64,000 nucleotides of DNA from Phycisphaerales bacterium (GCA_029260395.1 JAJDDJ010000013.1:496001-560000); one strand, 5' to 3'. Counted from the first letter of the stretch, positions 34,715-43,084 are shown. Numbers and translations: made by a program. Notes: generated by a model not told the origin, from the sequence alone.

Positions 34715-36013
34715 ATGGACCACAACCAACTGCTCGAGGACTACCTGGATCCAGATCTCTCGGAGCTTCGCCTCTGCGATCGTCACAGCCTCACCCTCAG
34801 CCAGCTCCGCGAGGCTATTAGCGCGCCGCAGTTCGCCGCTGCACTCGCCGACATCCAGACCATCAATCAACAACGCGCGACGCACCTTGCATCCCAAACC
34901 GCGCGCTCAGCACTCGCCCGCCTCTCCGAGATCACCAGCACCCCACTCCAGCACGCGAGCGCCTCACTCATCGAGACCGTCCGCAAAGCCGCAGTCTCGG
35001 TCCTTCGAGCCGGGGGCGCGAGCTCTCGAGCACGCTCTTCCAGCAAGCCTCAAGCGCAAGCGAGAGCACGAGGACTCTCATGGAAGAACCCAGCGCTGGG
35101 GGACAAGGCAAATCCCGGGAAAGCGGCATCACCGCCTCTGTCTCCTATCGCCCAGTCATCATCGCCCGCTGCCTATCCCAGCACGCCCCGCTGGCGCAGC
35201 ACGCCCAGCAGCACCTCCGCCGGGTCCGCATCGCTCAGCACACGCAGGTGCGTGATGTCCCGCGAAACGCACGCCTTGGCCACCCGCGCCGCGTGCGCCT
35301 CGAACCTCTCTTGGTACCGCTCCAGCAGCGCGCGAGAGAGCGTGACCTCGACGGCCTTCGATGTCTCGATATCCGTCAGCCGCAGATCGCCAACGAGCCC
35401 CGCGTCGCGGTCGGCCGATGGATCGACCTCGCCCGGGCTGAGCACCTGCACGCACGCTGCATCAAAGCCTTTAGGCACGACCAGCGCGCCCAGTGTGGTT
35501 TCGAGGCCATCATCAACGAGCAGATCGCTCAGCAGGATGGCGACGCCCTGGCCGCGCCTGGTCAGCGCACTTCGCCGGAGCTCGGCCGCGAGGTCCACGC
35601 TTGGCATCTCGCGCGAGGCATCGGCGATCGCTTGCAACAGGAACTCGCCCACCCGTCGGATGTTCCGCCTGCCGCGCAGCGGGGCGAGCGTGCGCCCGCG
35701 CGAGGTACCGACCGAGCCCCCCTGTACTGAACCCAGCGGAGCAAGACCCAGGACCGTCACCACCACGCGGTTCTGCTGGCTGAGCCCCACCGCCGCCAGC
35801 GCCATCGCGAGCCGCGCCGCGCTCACGAGCTTGGTAGGTGCTGCATCGCTGGCCGCAAGCGTGCTCTTGCCGCCGGTGAGCATCGACGCCGAGGCATCGA
35901 GGTACAGGTGGAGCGTCTGGTCCTCCTCCTCGCGGAAGAGCTTGAGGACGAGCCGATCAAACCGCGCCAGCACGTTCCAATCAAGGTGGCGAAGGTCATC
36001 GCCCCGCGTGTAA
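34715..36013 (+). CDS. HTH-like protein, ORF continues antisense into the DUF58 gene
   Basis: The first 100 or so residues look like a real protein: MDHNQLLEDYLDPDLSELRL, then HSLTLSQLREAISAPQFAAAL and further helices, reminiscent of helix-turn-helix proteins of the small-terminase or DNA-binding type. AAGGGG lies just before the ATG. From about residue 130 the sequence becomes Ser/Arg/Pro-rich and runs in antisense through most of the DUF58 gene, with no stop until 36013. That second part looks like a shadow. Either the true gene is short and a frameshift or lost stop has fused it to the antisense frame, or the two genes really overlap by 840 bp. Confidence 0.4.
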   Translation: MDHNQLLEDYLDPDLSELRLCDRHSLTLSQLREAISAPQFAAALADIQTINQQRATHLASQTARSALARLSEITSTPLQHASASLIETVRKAAVSVLRAGGASSRARSSSKPQAQARARGLSWKNPALGDKANPGKAASPPLSPIAQSSSPAAYPSTPRWRSTPSSTSAGSASLSTRRCVMSRETHALATRAACASNLSWYRSSSARESVTSTAFDVSISVSRRSPTSPASRSADGSTSPGLSTCTHAASKPLGTTSAPSVVSRPSSTSRSLSRMATPWPRLVSALRRSSAARSTLGISREASAIACNRNSPTRRMFRLPRSGASVRPREVPTEPPCTEPSGARPRTVTTTRFCWLSPTAASAIASRAALTSLVGAASLAASVLLPPVSIDAEASRYRWSVWSSSSRKSLRTSRSNRASTFQSRWRRSSPRV

Positions 36014-36192
36014 GGCCGGTAGTCGTCGAACTCCACGCTCTGGCCCCGCCGCTTGCTACGACGCTCACCGGGCAGCTTGCCCGCGAACAGCTTCTTGCTG
36101 AGGATTGCCAATCGATCCAGACGGGCGAGCAGCTCCGGGCCGAGCAGCTCGTCGACGCTCTTAGGCACAGCGATGTCCGGCGTGAGCAGCAC
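35173..36192 (-). CDS. DUF58 domain protein
   Basis: 339 residues. The DUF58 hallmark is GRRSKRRGQSVEFDDYRPYTRGDDLRHLDWNVLARFD (split here as RGQSVEFDDYRPYTRGDD and LRHLDWNVLARFD). A von Willebrand A-like fold follows, with LHLYLDASASML giving the DxSxS metal site. Such proteins usually occur with MoxR-type AAA ATPases and are thought to help assemble or activate partner complexes; no MoxR gene lies nearby. No membrane helices. GTG start at 36192 with TATGCT 6 nt upstream. It diverges from the secreted coiled-coil gene by 36 bp. Confidence 0.9.
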   Translation of the reverse strand: MLLTPDIAVPKSVDELLGPELLARLDRLAILSKKLFAGKLPGERRSKRRGQSVEFDDYRPYTRGDDLRHLDWNVLARFDRLVLKLFREEEDQTLHLYLDASASMLTGGKSTLAASDAAPTKLVSAARLAMALAAVGLSQQNRVVVTVLGLAPLGSVQGGSVGTSRGRTLAPLRGRRNIRRVGEFLLQAIADASREMPSVDLAAELRRSALTRRGQGVAILLSDLLVDDGLETTLGALVVPKGFDAACVQVLSPGEVDPSADRDAGLVGDLRLTDIETSKAVEVTLSRALLERYQERFEAHAARVAKACVSRDITHLRVLSDADPAEVLLGVLRQRGVLG

Positions 36193-36198
36193 GCCGGT

Positions 36199-36204
36199 AG
36201 CATA
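36199..36204 (-). promoter_or_regulatory. TATGCT -10-like hexamer, leaderless start
   Basis: On the minus strand TATGCT stands 6 nt before the GTG of the DUF58 gene, inside the 36-bp gap to the divergent gene. Confidence 0.4.
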
Positions 36205-36228
36205 CGCGAAGGAAGGTGGAACCCGCCC

Positions 36229-36990
36229 ATGCGAACCACGCCGACTGCTCTTGTGGCTCTGCTCGCCGCCGTGCTGACCGTGCCGACCGCGAGCGGGCAG
36301 TCAGAAACCGCCGAACTCGACCGCTTGCGCGCCGACAACGCCGCTCTCCGCGAGCGGGTCGCCGAGCTCGAAGCGGCGCTGTTTGATGTGCGCTCGACGC
36401 TGAGCGAACTGCTCCGGTCGATCACCCTTGGCCAGACCAGCCGCGTTCCCCAGCGGGCTATCGCGTCGGGGTCTTCCGACCCGACCTCAAGCCCCGATGC
36501 ACTCCTGGCGATGCTCCGCGACCGCTACGAGCGCGAGCTGCCCGCCGATGGCCGAACGCCTCAAGCTGTCCGCCCGTGGTGCGAGCAGCACAACGCCAAG
36601 AGCCTCGGCCGGGTGACGTGGCTCATCAAGCCCATGGCCGACTCGCCCGCTGCTCGCTCGCCGGTCCATACATGGGTGCGCGTGTACGACGAACTCACCG
36701 GCAGACCCATGGGCTCGCCCACCGAGATCCCGCTGCCCGCCCGTCTTGTACGCACGATCAGCACCGATCCGAACCGCCCTTGGCTGCTGGAGGCCGAGCT
36801 CGCGCCGTCGATCGTGTTCAATATCGATCGGCCCACGCCGGGCGTGTTCGATTACCCGGTGCTCATCGGCCCGTATGCCGAGTTTGGCCTGACGCTGCAA
36901 CGAGCTGAACTGCGGCCCGCATCCGAGGGCACCGCTGAGCTGATCGACAGCGCGACATCGCCCATGCCCCCGAGCGATCCGGGCCGGTAG
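36229..36990 (+). CDS. Secreted protein with N-terminal coiled coil
   Basis: 253 residues, unrecognised. A signal peptide (MRTTPTALVALLAAVL, then TVPTASGQ) is followed by a leucine-rich heptad stretch (LDRLRADNAALRERVAELEAAL, about 28-60). A beta-rich C-terminal domain of about 150 residues follows, with HTWVRVYDELTGRPMGSP and PSIVFNIDRPTPGVFDYP. AAGGTGG lies about 10 nt before the ATG. Divergent from the DUF58 gene. Probably periplasmic or envelope-associated; no enzyme motif is visible. Confidence 0.7.
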   Translation: MRTTPTALVALLAAVLTVPTASGQSETAELDRLRADNAALRERVAELEAALFDVRSTLSELLRSITLGQTSRVPQRAIASGSSDPTSSPDALLAMLRDRYERELPADGRTPQAVRPWCEQHNAKSLGRVTWLIKPMADSPAARSPVHTWVRVYDELTGRPMGSPTEIPLPARLVRTISTDPNRPWLLEAELAPSIVFNIDRPTPGVFDYPVLIGPYAEFGLTLQRAELRPASEGTAELIDSATSPMPPSDPGR

Positions 36991-37027
36991 CCAGCGATTG
37001 GCAGACTCTATTCAGCTATTTAGTTCG

Positions 37028-37080
37028 ATTCAGCGGAACGCGCGCGGGTCGTCGATGGGTTCGCCGTCGGCGCGCTCCCA
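37028..37080 (-). repeat. Duplicated 3' end of the 3D-domain gene, copy A (fused to HNH gene)
   Basis: 53 bp matching 38019-38071 with five differences, in the same orientation. In this copy the reading frame of the HNH gene runs into the duplicated sequence and ends ADGEPIDDPRAFR, exactly as the 3D-domain protein does. Confidence 0.9.
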
Positions 37081-38010
37081 CGCAAGTAACCGAGAAATCA
37101 ACGTCGGGAGTGACTTGGTGTCGAAGGAGTACTCTCCCGGCACATCGAGGCATGTCGCCAGACTCGGCACTGGACACGAGTACATGCCCGTCCAAGGGAT
37201 AGGCTCACCGCATGCGTTTAGCGTCCATTCTCGAAGACGTGGAGTCCTAAGAATCCAGAAGCAAGTCCAACCTCGTGTGCATCCGCGCTGCTCATCAGGC
37301 AGTCTTACCCACGTACAGCAGTAGCGAAACTCATTACCCCATATCGAAACTTCATCTCGCTTTGCCGTGGCGACACCCTCCAGTACGATTCGAGCTGCGA
37401 TCGATCGCAAACTGGATTGTGTCTTGCGTACGGTTGCATCTGCTCTCTCGTGGGCACCCTCTGGCACAGGGGCAATCTCACGATGCCCCACAGTTTCAGG
37501 AAGATACTCTCCATAGAGGGCCGCGTGCAACCCTCGTATCCAAGTCCAAATGCCGTCCATCAATGGCCTAGCAGCAATAATTGTCGGCTCTAGCGGCAAA
37601 CTCGGCAAAGTCACGAATGGCCGCAACACCCTTCCCCTGAGCAAGTCAGCAACTGAAGAGGCCCCCGCCGGTCGAGCCTCCATTGCTTCGAGTGCATGCA
37701 ACACCCTGTCGTTGGCCTCTTTTCGAGACTGGTCGCAGGCTCGGTGACACTTCAAAGTCAACGAGAAACGCTGGTTTGCTGCTTTCGGCGGAGTGCCAAG
37801 AACACTTCGAGGTATCACGTGCTCGGTCTGGATCGGATCGCTCGAGCCCCCTGTAAACCCTTCCCCACACAGGTAGCAAAGTCCCCGTTGACCTTGCCGA
37901 CCACGCAGAGTGGACAGTCGAGACCTAGCGAGTTTGGCCTGATTCTGAGTTGTAATACTCGGCACAACTGAGAGTAGCCGTGTGCTCAAAGCGACGCGAT
38001 CACTGCCCAA
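37030..38010 (-). CDS. HNH endonuclease
   Basis: About 326 residues if started at the TTG at 38010; GTG codons at about 37965 are alternatives, and no Shine-Dalgarno decides. The HNH core reads CYLCGEGF...QTEHVIPRSVLG...LKCHRACDQSRKEAND, giving the CxxC, the catalytic His and the second zinc pair. The remainder is unrecognised. GC content is about 52% (31 of 60 in 37321-37380) against 70% in the adjacent 3D gene (42 of 60 in 38041-38100). Its last 13 residues are identical to the end of the upstream 3D protein because the 3' end of that gene is duplicated. It begins 10 bp after that gene's stop. Likely a recently acquired mobile or homing-type gene. Confidence 0.82.
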   Translation of the reverse strand: MGSDRVALSTRLLSVVPSITTQNQAKLARSRLSTLRGRQGQRGLCYLCGEGFTGGSSDPIQTEHVIPRSVLGTPPKAANQRFSLTLKCHRACDQSRKEANDRVLHALEAMEARPAGASSVADLLRGRVLRPFVTLPSLPLEPTIIAARPLMDGIWTWIRGLHAALYGEYLPETVGHREIAPVPEGAHERADATVRKTQSSLRSIAARIVLEGVATAKRDEVSIWGNEFRYCCTWVRLPDEQRGCTRGWTCFWILRTPRLREWTLNACGEPIPWTGMYSCPVPSLATCLDVPGEYSFDTKSLPTLISRLLAWERADGEPIDDPRAFR

Positions 38011-38018
38011 GCGGCACT

Positions 38019-38071
38019 ATTCAGCGGAACGCGCGCGGGTCGTCGATCGGCTCGCCGTCGGCGTATTCCCA
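38019..38071 (-). repeat. 3' end of the 3D-domain gene, copy B (resident copy)
   Basis: Partner of 37028-37080. Of the four codons that differ, three changes are synonymous and one changes Tyr to Arg. The interval between the copies holds only the HNH gene. Confidence 0.9.
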
Positions 38072-38701
38072 GATCACCACGGGCAGCTTCCGCACGCCCC
38101 ACTTGCGGGCCTGCCGAGCCGTCGGGAACAGCACATCGAGCTTGTAGCCCTTGATCGCCGCACCACGATCGAGCACCGGGACCACCCGCGCCTCGTCGTA
38201 GCCCGGCACGCTCACCAGGCTGCCGAACGGCAGCAGGCTCGTGTCGGCCGCCACCAGTTTCATCGCGTTCGTATAGACCGAGTGCAGCGTCGCGGTCTTG
38301 CCGTCGTTGAACGGCGCGCACGACTCGGCACCGGGCGAGTACGCGGTCACCTGCATCCACACGACCCGTGCGGGCCTGATCGGCCTGCCGTTGAACGTGT
38401 GCTCTTGCTCACGAATTTGCTGCTGAATCGCTTCGCTCAACTCGGCCGTCTCGCCGACCGCGTGCTTGCTGGCCTCACGAGCAGCAGCGCGTGGCATGGC
38501 CGCAACCTCTATCACGTGCTTGTCGACGCTCGGCCTGGCGCGAGTCTGCTCGATGACCGCCAACGGCGGAGCCGCGGCTTCCTTGGCGATGATCGCCGAG
38601 CCCACCGTCACCGCGACGGCCATCGCTGCACCCACAGCTTTGGCCCAGGTCTGGAACCTTGCGGATCTCAAGATGCGGTGCGTGGCACTATCGGTGCGCA
38701 T
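38021..38701 (-). CDS. 3D-domain protein (cell-wall lytic or RlpA-like)
   Basis: 226 residues. A membrane helix near the N-terminus (VGAAMAVAVTVGSAII) anchors or exports it. The C-terminal half has the 3D domain with its aspartates: MQVTAYSPGAESC, YTNAMKLVAADTSLLPFGSLVSVPG, VPVLDRGAAIKGYKLDVLF, then ARKWGVRKLPVVIWE. 3D domains occur in MltA and other peptidoglycan-acting proteins, where the three Asp residues form the active site. ATG at 38701 has GGAG about 10 nt upstream; a longer frame to 38866 lacks support. Its 3' end is duplicated in the HNH gene directly downstream. Divergent from the TSUP permease gene (149 bp). Confidence 0.85.
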   Translation of the reverse strand: MRTDSATHRILRSARFQTWAKAVGAAMAVAVTVGSAIIAKEAAAPPLAVIEQTRARPSVDKHVIEVAAMPRAAAREASKHAVGETAELSEAIQQQIREQEHTFNGRPIRPARVVWMQVTAYSPGAESCAPFNDGKTATLHSVYTNAMKLVAADTSLLPFGSLVSVPGYDEARVVPVLDRGAAIKGYKLDVLFPTARQARKWGVRKLPVVIWEYADGEPIDDPRAFR

Positions 38702-38850
38702 CGTCGGCACTCCAGCGGTGCCTTCCTTGGCCCGAGTCGGTTCCCCGCCGCCAGAGCACTCGCCGGGCGCGGGGCCGATATGGTAGACCCGCGTAGCACA
38801 CCCGTCGGCCCCCCGCCCGCTACCCGTACACAAACCCAGCAGGAGCCCCA

Positions 38851-39678
38851 GTGGGCCTCGAAGCACTGATCATCGCCATTCTCATCGGGCTGTTTGCCGG
38901 CGTCATCGGCGGACTGTGCGGCATCGGCGGGTCCATCGTCATGCTCCCAGCCCTGGGGCTGGTCTTTGGTTACAAACTCCTAGACGGCTCGCCCGACCCT
39001 CAGCGGTCCGCGCACCACGTCTACATGGCGGCGGCCATGATCGTCAACGTCGTCATCGCTTTCGCCTCCAGTTCTCAGCACAAGAAAGCCAACGCCAACG
39101 CGCCGGGCGTCGTCGCCAAAGCCCTGCCCAGCATGATCCTGGGCATCATCCTCGGCGTGCTCGTCTCCAACAGCTTCGACGGCAAAGTGCCCAAGCTCGC
39201 CCTTGCCGGCTTTCTTGTGCTCGCTGCGGCGTGGACCGCGTTCAGCGCGGTGCGCAAGCTGCCCGACCCACCGCCCGACGGCGTGTGCGCCACATGGGCA
39301 CGTCTCGGGCCGATCGCCCTGGGCACCGGCTTTCTCGCGGGCTTTCTTGGCATCGGCGGCGGGATCGTCCTCGTGCCTCTGCTCCAGCTCATCCCGCGCG
39401 TGCCGCTCAAATCCTCAATCGCCGCCAGCGCGAGCGTGATGCGGATCAGCTCGATCATCGGAGCAGGCCTTAAGCTCGCCACCCTGCCCACGCTGGCCCT
39501 AGCCGTCGAGCAGCCGGTGCTCCGGGCGGTCTCACTCGGCGGAGCGATGGCCATCGGGGGCGTCCTCGGGGCCATGCTCGGCGCCAAGCTCACCCACCGC
39601 CTGCCGTTGCGCGAGCTGCGGCTGGTGGTCGCGGTCGTGCTCGCGGTGGCCGCAGCCAAGCTGGCCGGCTGGATCTGA
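38851..39678 (+). CDS. TSUP-family permease (TauE/SafE)
   Basis: Membrane transporter of 275 residues with about eight helices arranged as two homologous halves. Each half begins with the family signature: GVIGGLCGIGGSIVMLPAL at about 17-36 and GFLAGFLGIGGGIVLVPLL at about 165-184. Family members export or import sulfite, sulfonates or other organosulfur anions; the substrate here cannot be told. GTG start with AGGAG 5 nt upstream. Monocistronic by appearance, 64 bp before the HtpX-type gene. Confidence 0.92.
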   Translation: MGLEALIIAILIGLFAGVIGGLCGIGGSIVMLPALGLVFGYKLLDGSPDPQRSAHHVYMAAAMIVNVVIAFASSSQHKKANANAPGVVAKALPSMILGIILGVLVSNSFDGKVPKLALAGFLVLAAAWTAFSAVRKLPDPPPDGVCATWARLGPIALGTGFLAGFLGIGGGIVLVPLLQLIPRVPLKSSIAASASVMRISSIIGAGLKLATLPTLALAVEQPVLRAVSLGGAMAIGGVLGAMLGAKLTHRLPLRELRLVVAVVLAVAAAKLAGWI

Positions 39679-39731
39679 GCCCCCCTCAAGCCACGCCATC
39701 GCTGGTGCGAACAAAGACCGTTGCTCGGGCG

Positions 39732-39737
39732 TAGAGT
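39732..39737 (+). promoter_or_regulatory. TAGAGT -10-like hexamer, leaderless start
   Basis: TAGAGT stands 5 nt before the ATG at 39743. No Shine-Dalgarno is present. Confidence 0.35.
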
Positions 39738-39742
39738 CCGCC

Positions 39743-40570
39743 ATGAGCACCTTTGTCAACAACACGAAGACGGTTCTGATGATGGGCGCAATGACCGGCT
39801 TGGTCATCGCGGTGGGCGGAGCGCTCGGCAAGGGCTTTATCATTCCCTTCGCGGTGATGGCGGTCGCCATGAACGTCGGCATGTGGTTCTTCAGCGACAA
39901 GCTGGCTATCGCCTCCATGCGTGGCAAGGAGGTCACCGAAGGCCCGCTGTTCGACATGATCGATCGGCTCCGCCGAAGCGCGAACCTGCCCATGCCACGC
40001 GTGTACATCTGCCCGCACCAGGCACCCAACGCTTTTGCGACCGGCCGAAGCCCGCGAAAGGCGGCTGTCGCGGTCACACAGGGCGCGCTGCAACTCCTCG
40101 ATCAGCGCGAGCTTGAGGGCGTGATGGCCCACGAGCTGGCGCACGTGAAGAACCGCGACACGCTGACCTCGACCATCGCCGCGACCATCGCGGGCCTGCT
40201 CGCCATGCTCGCCCAGTGGGGCTTCTTTCTTGGCGCTGGCAACCGCGAGGGCAGCAACCCGCTGGTGATGATCGGGGTCATCATTCTTGCTGCGGTGGGT
40301 GCCGCGATGCTCAAGTCCATGATCAGCCGCAGCCGGGAGTTCGTGGCCGACGCCGACGGCGCGCGCATCGCGGGCTCGCCCGATGGCCTTATCAGCGCGC
40401 TGGCCAAGCTCGAAACGCTCAATCGCCGCATCCCGCTCCAGAGCCCCAACCCCGCGCAGAACAGCATGTTTATCATCGAGCCCTTCAGCGCTGGCTCCAC
40501 CATCAACAAGCTCTTCGCCTCGCACCCGCCCACCGAGCAGCGGATCGAATCGCTTAGCCGGCTTCGGTAG
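39743..40570 (+). CDS. htpX: HtpX-type membrane zinc metalloprotease
   Basis: 275 residues, family M48B. Two N-terminal membrane helices (about 10-50), then the zinc motif HELAH in EGVMAHELAHVKNRDT (about 128-138), further membrane helices (about 150-195), and the third zinc ligand in SREFVADADGARIAG. ASHPPTEQRIESL near the end is also typical. HtpX takes part in membrane-protein quality control with FtsH. The 3' end overlaps the convergent acyltransferase gene by 17 bp. Confidence 0.94.
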   Translation: MSTFVNNTKTVLMMGAMTGLVIAVGGALGKGFIIPFAVMAVAMNVGMWFFSDKLAIASMRGKEVTEGPLFDMIDRLRRSANLPMPRVYICPHQAPNAFATGRSPRKAAVAVTQGALQLLDQRELEGVMAHELAHVKNRDTLTSTIAATIAGLLAMLAQWGFFLGAGNREGSNPLVMIGVIILAAVGAAMLKSMISRSREFVADADGARIAGSPDGLISALAKLETLNRRIPLQSPNPAQNSMFIIEPFSAGSTINKLFASHPPTEQRIESLSRLR

Positions 40571-41351
40571 CTTCCGGTATCGTCTTGGCGCCGTTGTCGT
40601 CGGTGAGCTTGGCGGTCGGCGCATCGCCCGTTCCCGCCGAGGGCAGCCGACCGTTGGTCCGCTCACGAAGAATAGCTCGTGCGCGCAGCCGCAGCGCATC
40701 CACTTCTTGAGCAAGCCGCAGCAGGGCTTGGTCATCGCGGAGCTCTTCGGGCGCGATCGGCTTGCCGTACACCACGATCAAACGCCTGCGAAAGAGCCTT
40801 GGCAGCCTCTTGTGGCGTGGCCATGTGTCGTACACGCCCTCGACCGCTGCCGGCACTACCGGCCGCTTGGCCCGCCGCATCAGCAGCACCACGCCCTTCT
40901 TGAAGGGAAGCATCGACCCGTCGATCGAGCGTGCGCCCTCAGGGAATACCACCACGGGCCTGCCGTCTTGCAGTGTCTTGATGAGCGCACGGATGGTTGA
41001 TGCATCCGACCCTTTGCCAGACACCGATACCGAGTTGAGCCCGCGGATCACCGCCGAGAACACCGGCACCTTGAACAGGTACTCGTGTGCCACGAACGCG
41101 AACTGCCGCCAGTGGATGAAGCACCCGAGCAGCGGAGGGTCGAAGAAAGACTGGTGGTTCGATGCGAGCAGCACACCGCCAGAGCGGGGAACGTGGTGCG
41201 CATCGACGATTTCCGCCCGGTACACAAAGCGAAACACGAACACTGCCAGCCACCGCCAGGCGCTGTAGAACCACCGGCGCTCGCCCACTGGACGGTGCTC
41301 GCCGGCGCGGGGGCTGCCTGAACTTGGTTCGCCAACGGGCTCGGTCGTCAC
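40554..41351 (-). CDS. 1-acylglycerol-3-phosphate acyltransferase family protein (PlsC-like)
   Basis: 265 residues. Acyltransferase motifs are present in order: NHQSFFDPPLL (NHxxxxD catalytic block), GSDASTIRALIK preceded by the second block, FPEGARSIDG (block III) and VVPAAVEG (block IV). A hydrophobic N-terminal segment (WRWLAVFVFRFVY) would anchor it to the membrane. It probably makes phosphatidic acid. The start codon overlaps the cmk stop codon (ATGA, 4 bp), so the two are translationally coupled. Such a cmk-plsC pair is common in bacteria. Confidence 0.92.
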   Translation of the reverse strand: MTTEPVGEPSSGSPRAGEHRPVGERRWFYSAWRWLAVFVFRFVYRAEIVDAHHVPRSGGVLLASNHQSFFDPPLLGCFIHWRQFAFVAHEYLFKVPVFSAVIRGLNSVSVSGKGSDASTIRALIKTLQDGRPVVVFPEGARSIDGSMLPFKKGVVLLMRRAKRPVVPAAVEGVYDTWPRHKRLPRLFRRRLIVVYGKPIAPEELRDDQALLRLAQEVDALRLRARAILRERTNGRLPSAGTGDAPTAKLTDDNGAKTIPEATEAG

Positions 41352-42103
41352 GGTTTCTCAAGTCTCGAACGAACCAGCGACTCCAGCTGGTCGATTACTT
41401 GCTCGACGCTCAGCTCCGATGTATCCAACACAACCGCGTGCTCGGGCACGACCAGCGGGCCCTCAGTGCGGGTCGAATCGATCTCGTCGCGCCGTCGCAG
41501 CTCTTCCAGAATGACCGCGGCGTCAACAGGCTTGCCCGCTGCTCTCAGCTGTTCGGCGCGCCGTTCTGCTCTGACGTTCGCGTCGGCATCCAAGTAGAAC
41601 TTGACCGCTGCGTCTGGGAACACCACGGATCCCTGATCGCGGCCCTCGGTCACCAGCCGCGGATGCTGGTGGGCGATGATCCGCTGCTTGCGGACCATGT
41701 GCCGGCGGAGCGCCGCGATCGCCGCGACGGCGGACACCAGTCGAGTGACCTCACGCGAGCGGATGCGGTCGTTCATCGGCTGGAGCCACGCGAGCACCTG
41801 CGGCGGGTCGGTGGTCCAATCAAAGTGCAAGTCGGCATCGGCGACGATCTCCACGATCTCGTCGTGGTCCGCTGGATCGAGCCCGCGATCGAGCACGATG
41901 AACGCTGCGGCCCGGTACATCGCGCCTGTATCGAGAAAGTCCAGCCCTAGCCGCTCAGCGAGCAGGCGGGCGACGGTCGATTTGCCCGTCCCTGCCGGGC
42001 CATCGATCGTCACAATGGTCGGTTGAGAGATCGGCACGGTGGGGTGACGCCTGGTGTGGTGCTCGTGCGCCTGCTGAGGGCTTACCGCGGGCTGAGCAGT
42101 CAT
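41348..42103 (-). CDS. cmk: Cytidylate kinase
   Basis: Phosphorylates CMP and dCMP with ATP. 251 residues; an extra N-terminal segment of about 25 residues precedes the P-loop GPAGTGKST. DTGAMYRAAA, LVSAVAAIAALR, TEGRDQGSVVFPDAAVKFYLDA and RRDEIDSTRTEGPL are the family motifs. The usual GRDIGT is GRDQGS here. GAGGAA lies 5-6 nt before the ATG. It forms an operon with the acyltransferase gene and follows the TIM-barrel gene by 75 bp. Confidence 0.95.
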   Translation of the reverse strand: MTAQPAVSPQQAHEHHTRRHPTVPISQPTIVTIDGPAGTGKSTVARLLAERLGLDFLDTGAMYRAAAFIVLDRGLDPADHDEIVEIVADADLHFDWTTDPPQVLAWLQPMNDRIRSREVTRLVSAVAAIAALRRHMVRKQRIIAHQHPRLVTEGRDQGSVVFPDAAVKFYLDADANVRAERRAEQLRAAGKPVDAAVILEELRRRDEIDSTRTEGPLVVPEHAVVLDTSELSVEQVIDQLESLVRSRLEKP

Positions 42104-42178
42104 CGCGTTCCTCGCTCTTGGTCAGGCCGCCTTTGGACGCTGGCTCGGATGGGGACGGTCTGGACGGTTCTTTCAGGG

Positions 42179-43084
42179 TCACTCGGTCGATGATGCAAGG
42201 CGGTCGAGCGCGTCCTCGATCGCGTCTCGGCTGCGTTCCACCCCGAGTCTAACGTCTCCTTCGCCCTCGTAGGAGATCGACATGGTGCCGTCGAATCCGA
42301 CGCTGACCACCGCCTTGAGCATCGGATCGAGGTCATAGCCGATGTGCGGGGCCACGGGGTAGTCTTCATCGTCGAGCGAGTCGAGGGCTGCCAGCAGAGC
42401 CGCCGCCGGGTCTTCACCCTTGGCGACCGTCGGCGGCGGGGCGTCGTCCTCGATCTCGGGCGTCTCGCCGAATTCCGTCGTAACCGCCTGCACGACCGAG
42501 GCGTAGGGCGTAAGCCGGCGGAGGTAAAGCTCGGGGTCTTCCGCTCGCTGAGCGGCAGCAAAGTCGGGGAATGTCCCGATGCGGAACCCCCCCACCAGCT
42601 TCAAGAGCCCCGTCAGGTCATCGGGCTGCTGCGTCAAACCCTCGCGGGGCGAGATCAGCAGGTTGATCTCCAACGCCTCGGCCCGCTCGACCACCGCTTT
42701 CAGCCGTTCGACGGTGGTTTCCAGCGCCTGATCGGTGCTCGGGCCGTCGATCGCGATCGCGGCTGCGTTGCACCCGAGCAGCGAGGAGGCTTCGAGGATG
42801 TTCATCACGCGGGCCTGGGCCTTGTCGCCGCCGGTCTTTGCGTTGCTCAGCGGCAGAGCGCCCGGCTCGATGAGCAGCAGACACGCGCAGCGGGCCTTGT
42901 CCGCCGCGTCGCGCAGCCCTGTGATCGTCGAGCGGTTGGCCCCCGCGAGCAGATCGGTCGAGAGGTTCATGCCGTGGAGGCCAAGCTCTTCGCGGATCCT
43001 GGTCGGCAGCGTGAGCAGTTCAACCCGTCCCCGGCGGTCAGTGAGCACGGGCCGCTTGGCCGAGACCGTCAGCGTGAGAAGCAT
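42179..43084 (-). CDS. Sugar phosphate isomerase/epimerase-like TIM-barrel protein
   Basis: 301 residues. The alternation of strands and helices (LGLHGMNLSTDLL; ARCACLLLIEPGALPL; GCNAAAIAIDGPS; LEINLLISPREGLTQQPDDLTGLLKLVGGFRIGTFPDF; VGFDGTMSISYEG) fits the xylose-isomerase-like barrel family. An acidic insertion occurs at about 215-245. The metal ligands of the classical enzymes are only partly evident, so the activity is uncertain. GGAG is 6 nt before the ATG. Upstream of cmk in the same direction. Confidence 0.7.
   Translation of the reverse strand: MLLTLTVSAKRPVLTDRRGRVELLTLPTRIREELGLHGMNLSTDLLAGANRSTITGLRDAADKARCACLLLIEPGALPLSNAKTGGDKAQARVMNILEASSLLGCNAAAIAIDGPSTDQALETTVERLKAVVERAEALEINLLISPREGLTQQPDDLTGLLKLVGGFRIGTFPDFAAAQRAEDPELYLRRLTPYASVVQAVTTEFGETPEIEDDAPPPTVAKGEDPAAALLAALDSLDDEDYPVAPHIGYDLDPMLKAVVSVGFDGTMSISYEGEGDVRLGVERSRDAIEDALDRLASSTE

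Noticed and set aside
36000-38900. tRNA or integrase that would make the HNH locus a classical integrative element
   Set aside because: No tRNA T-arm signature and no recombinase reading frame are present in or near the locus.
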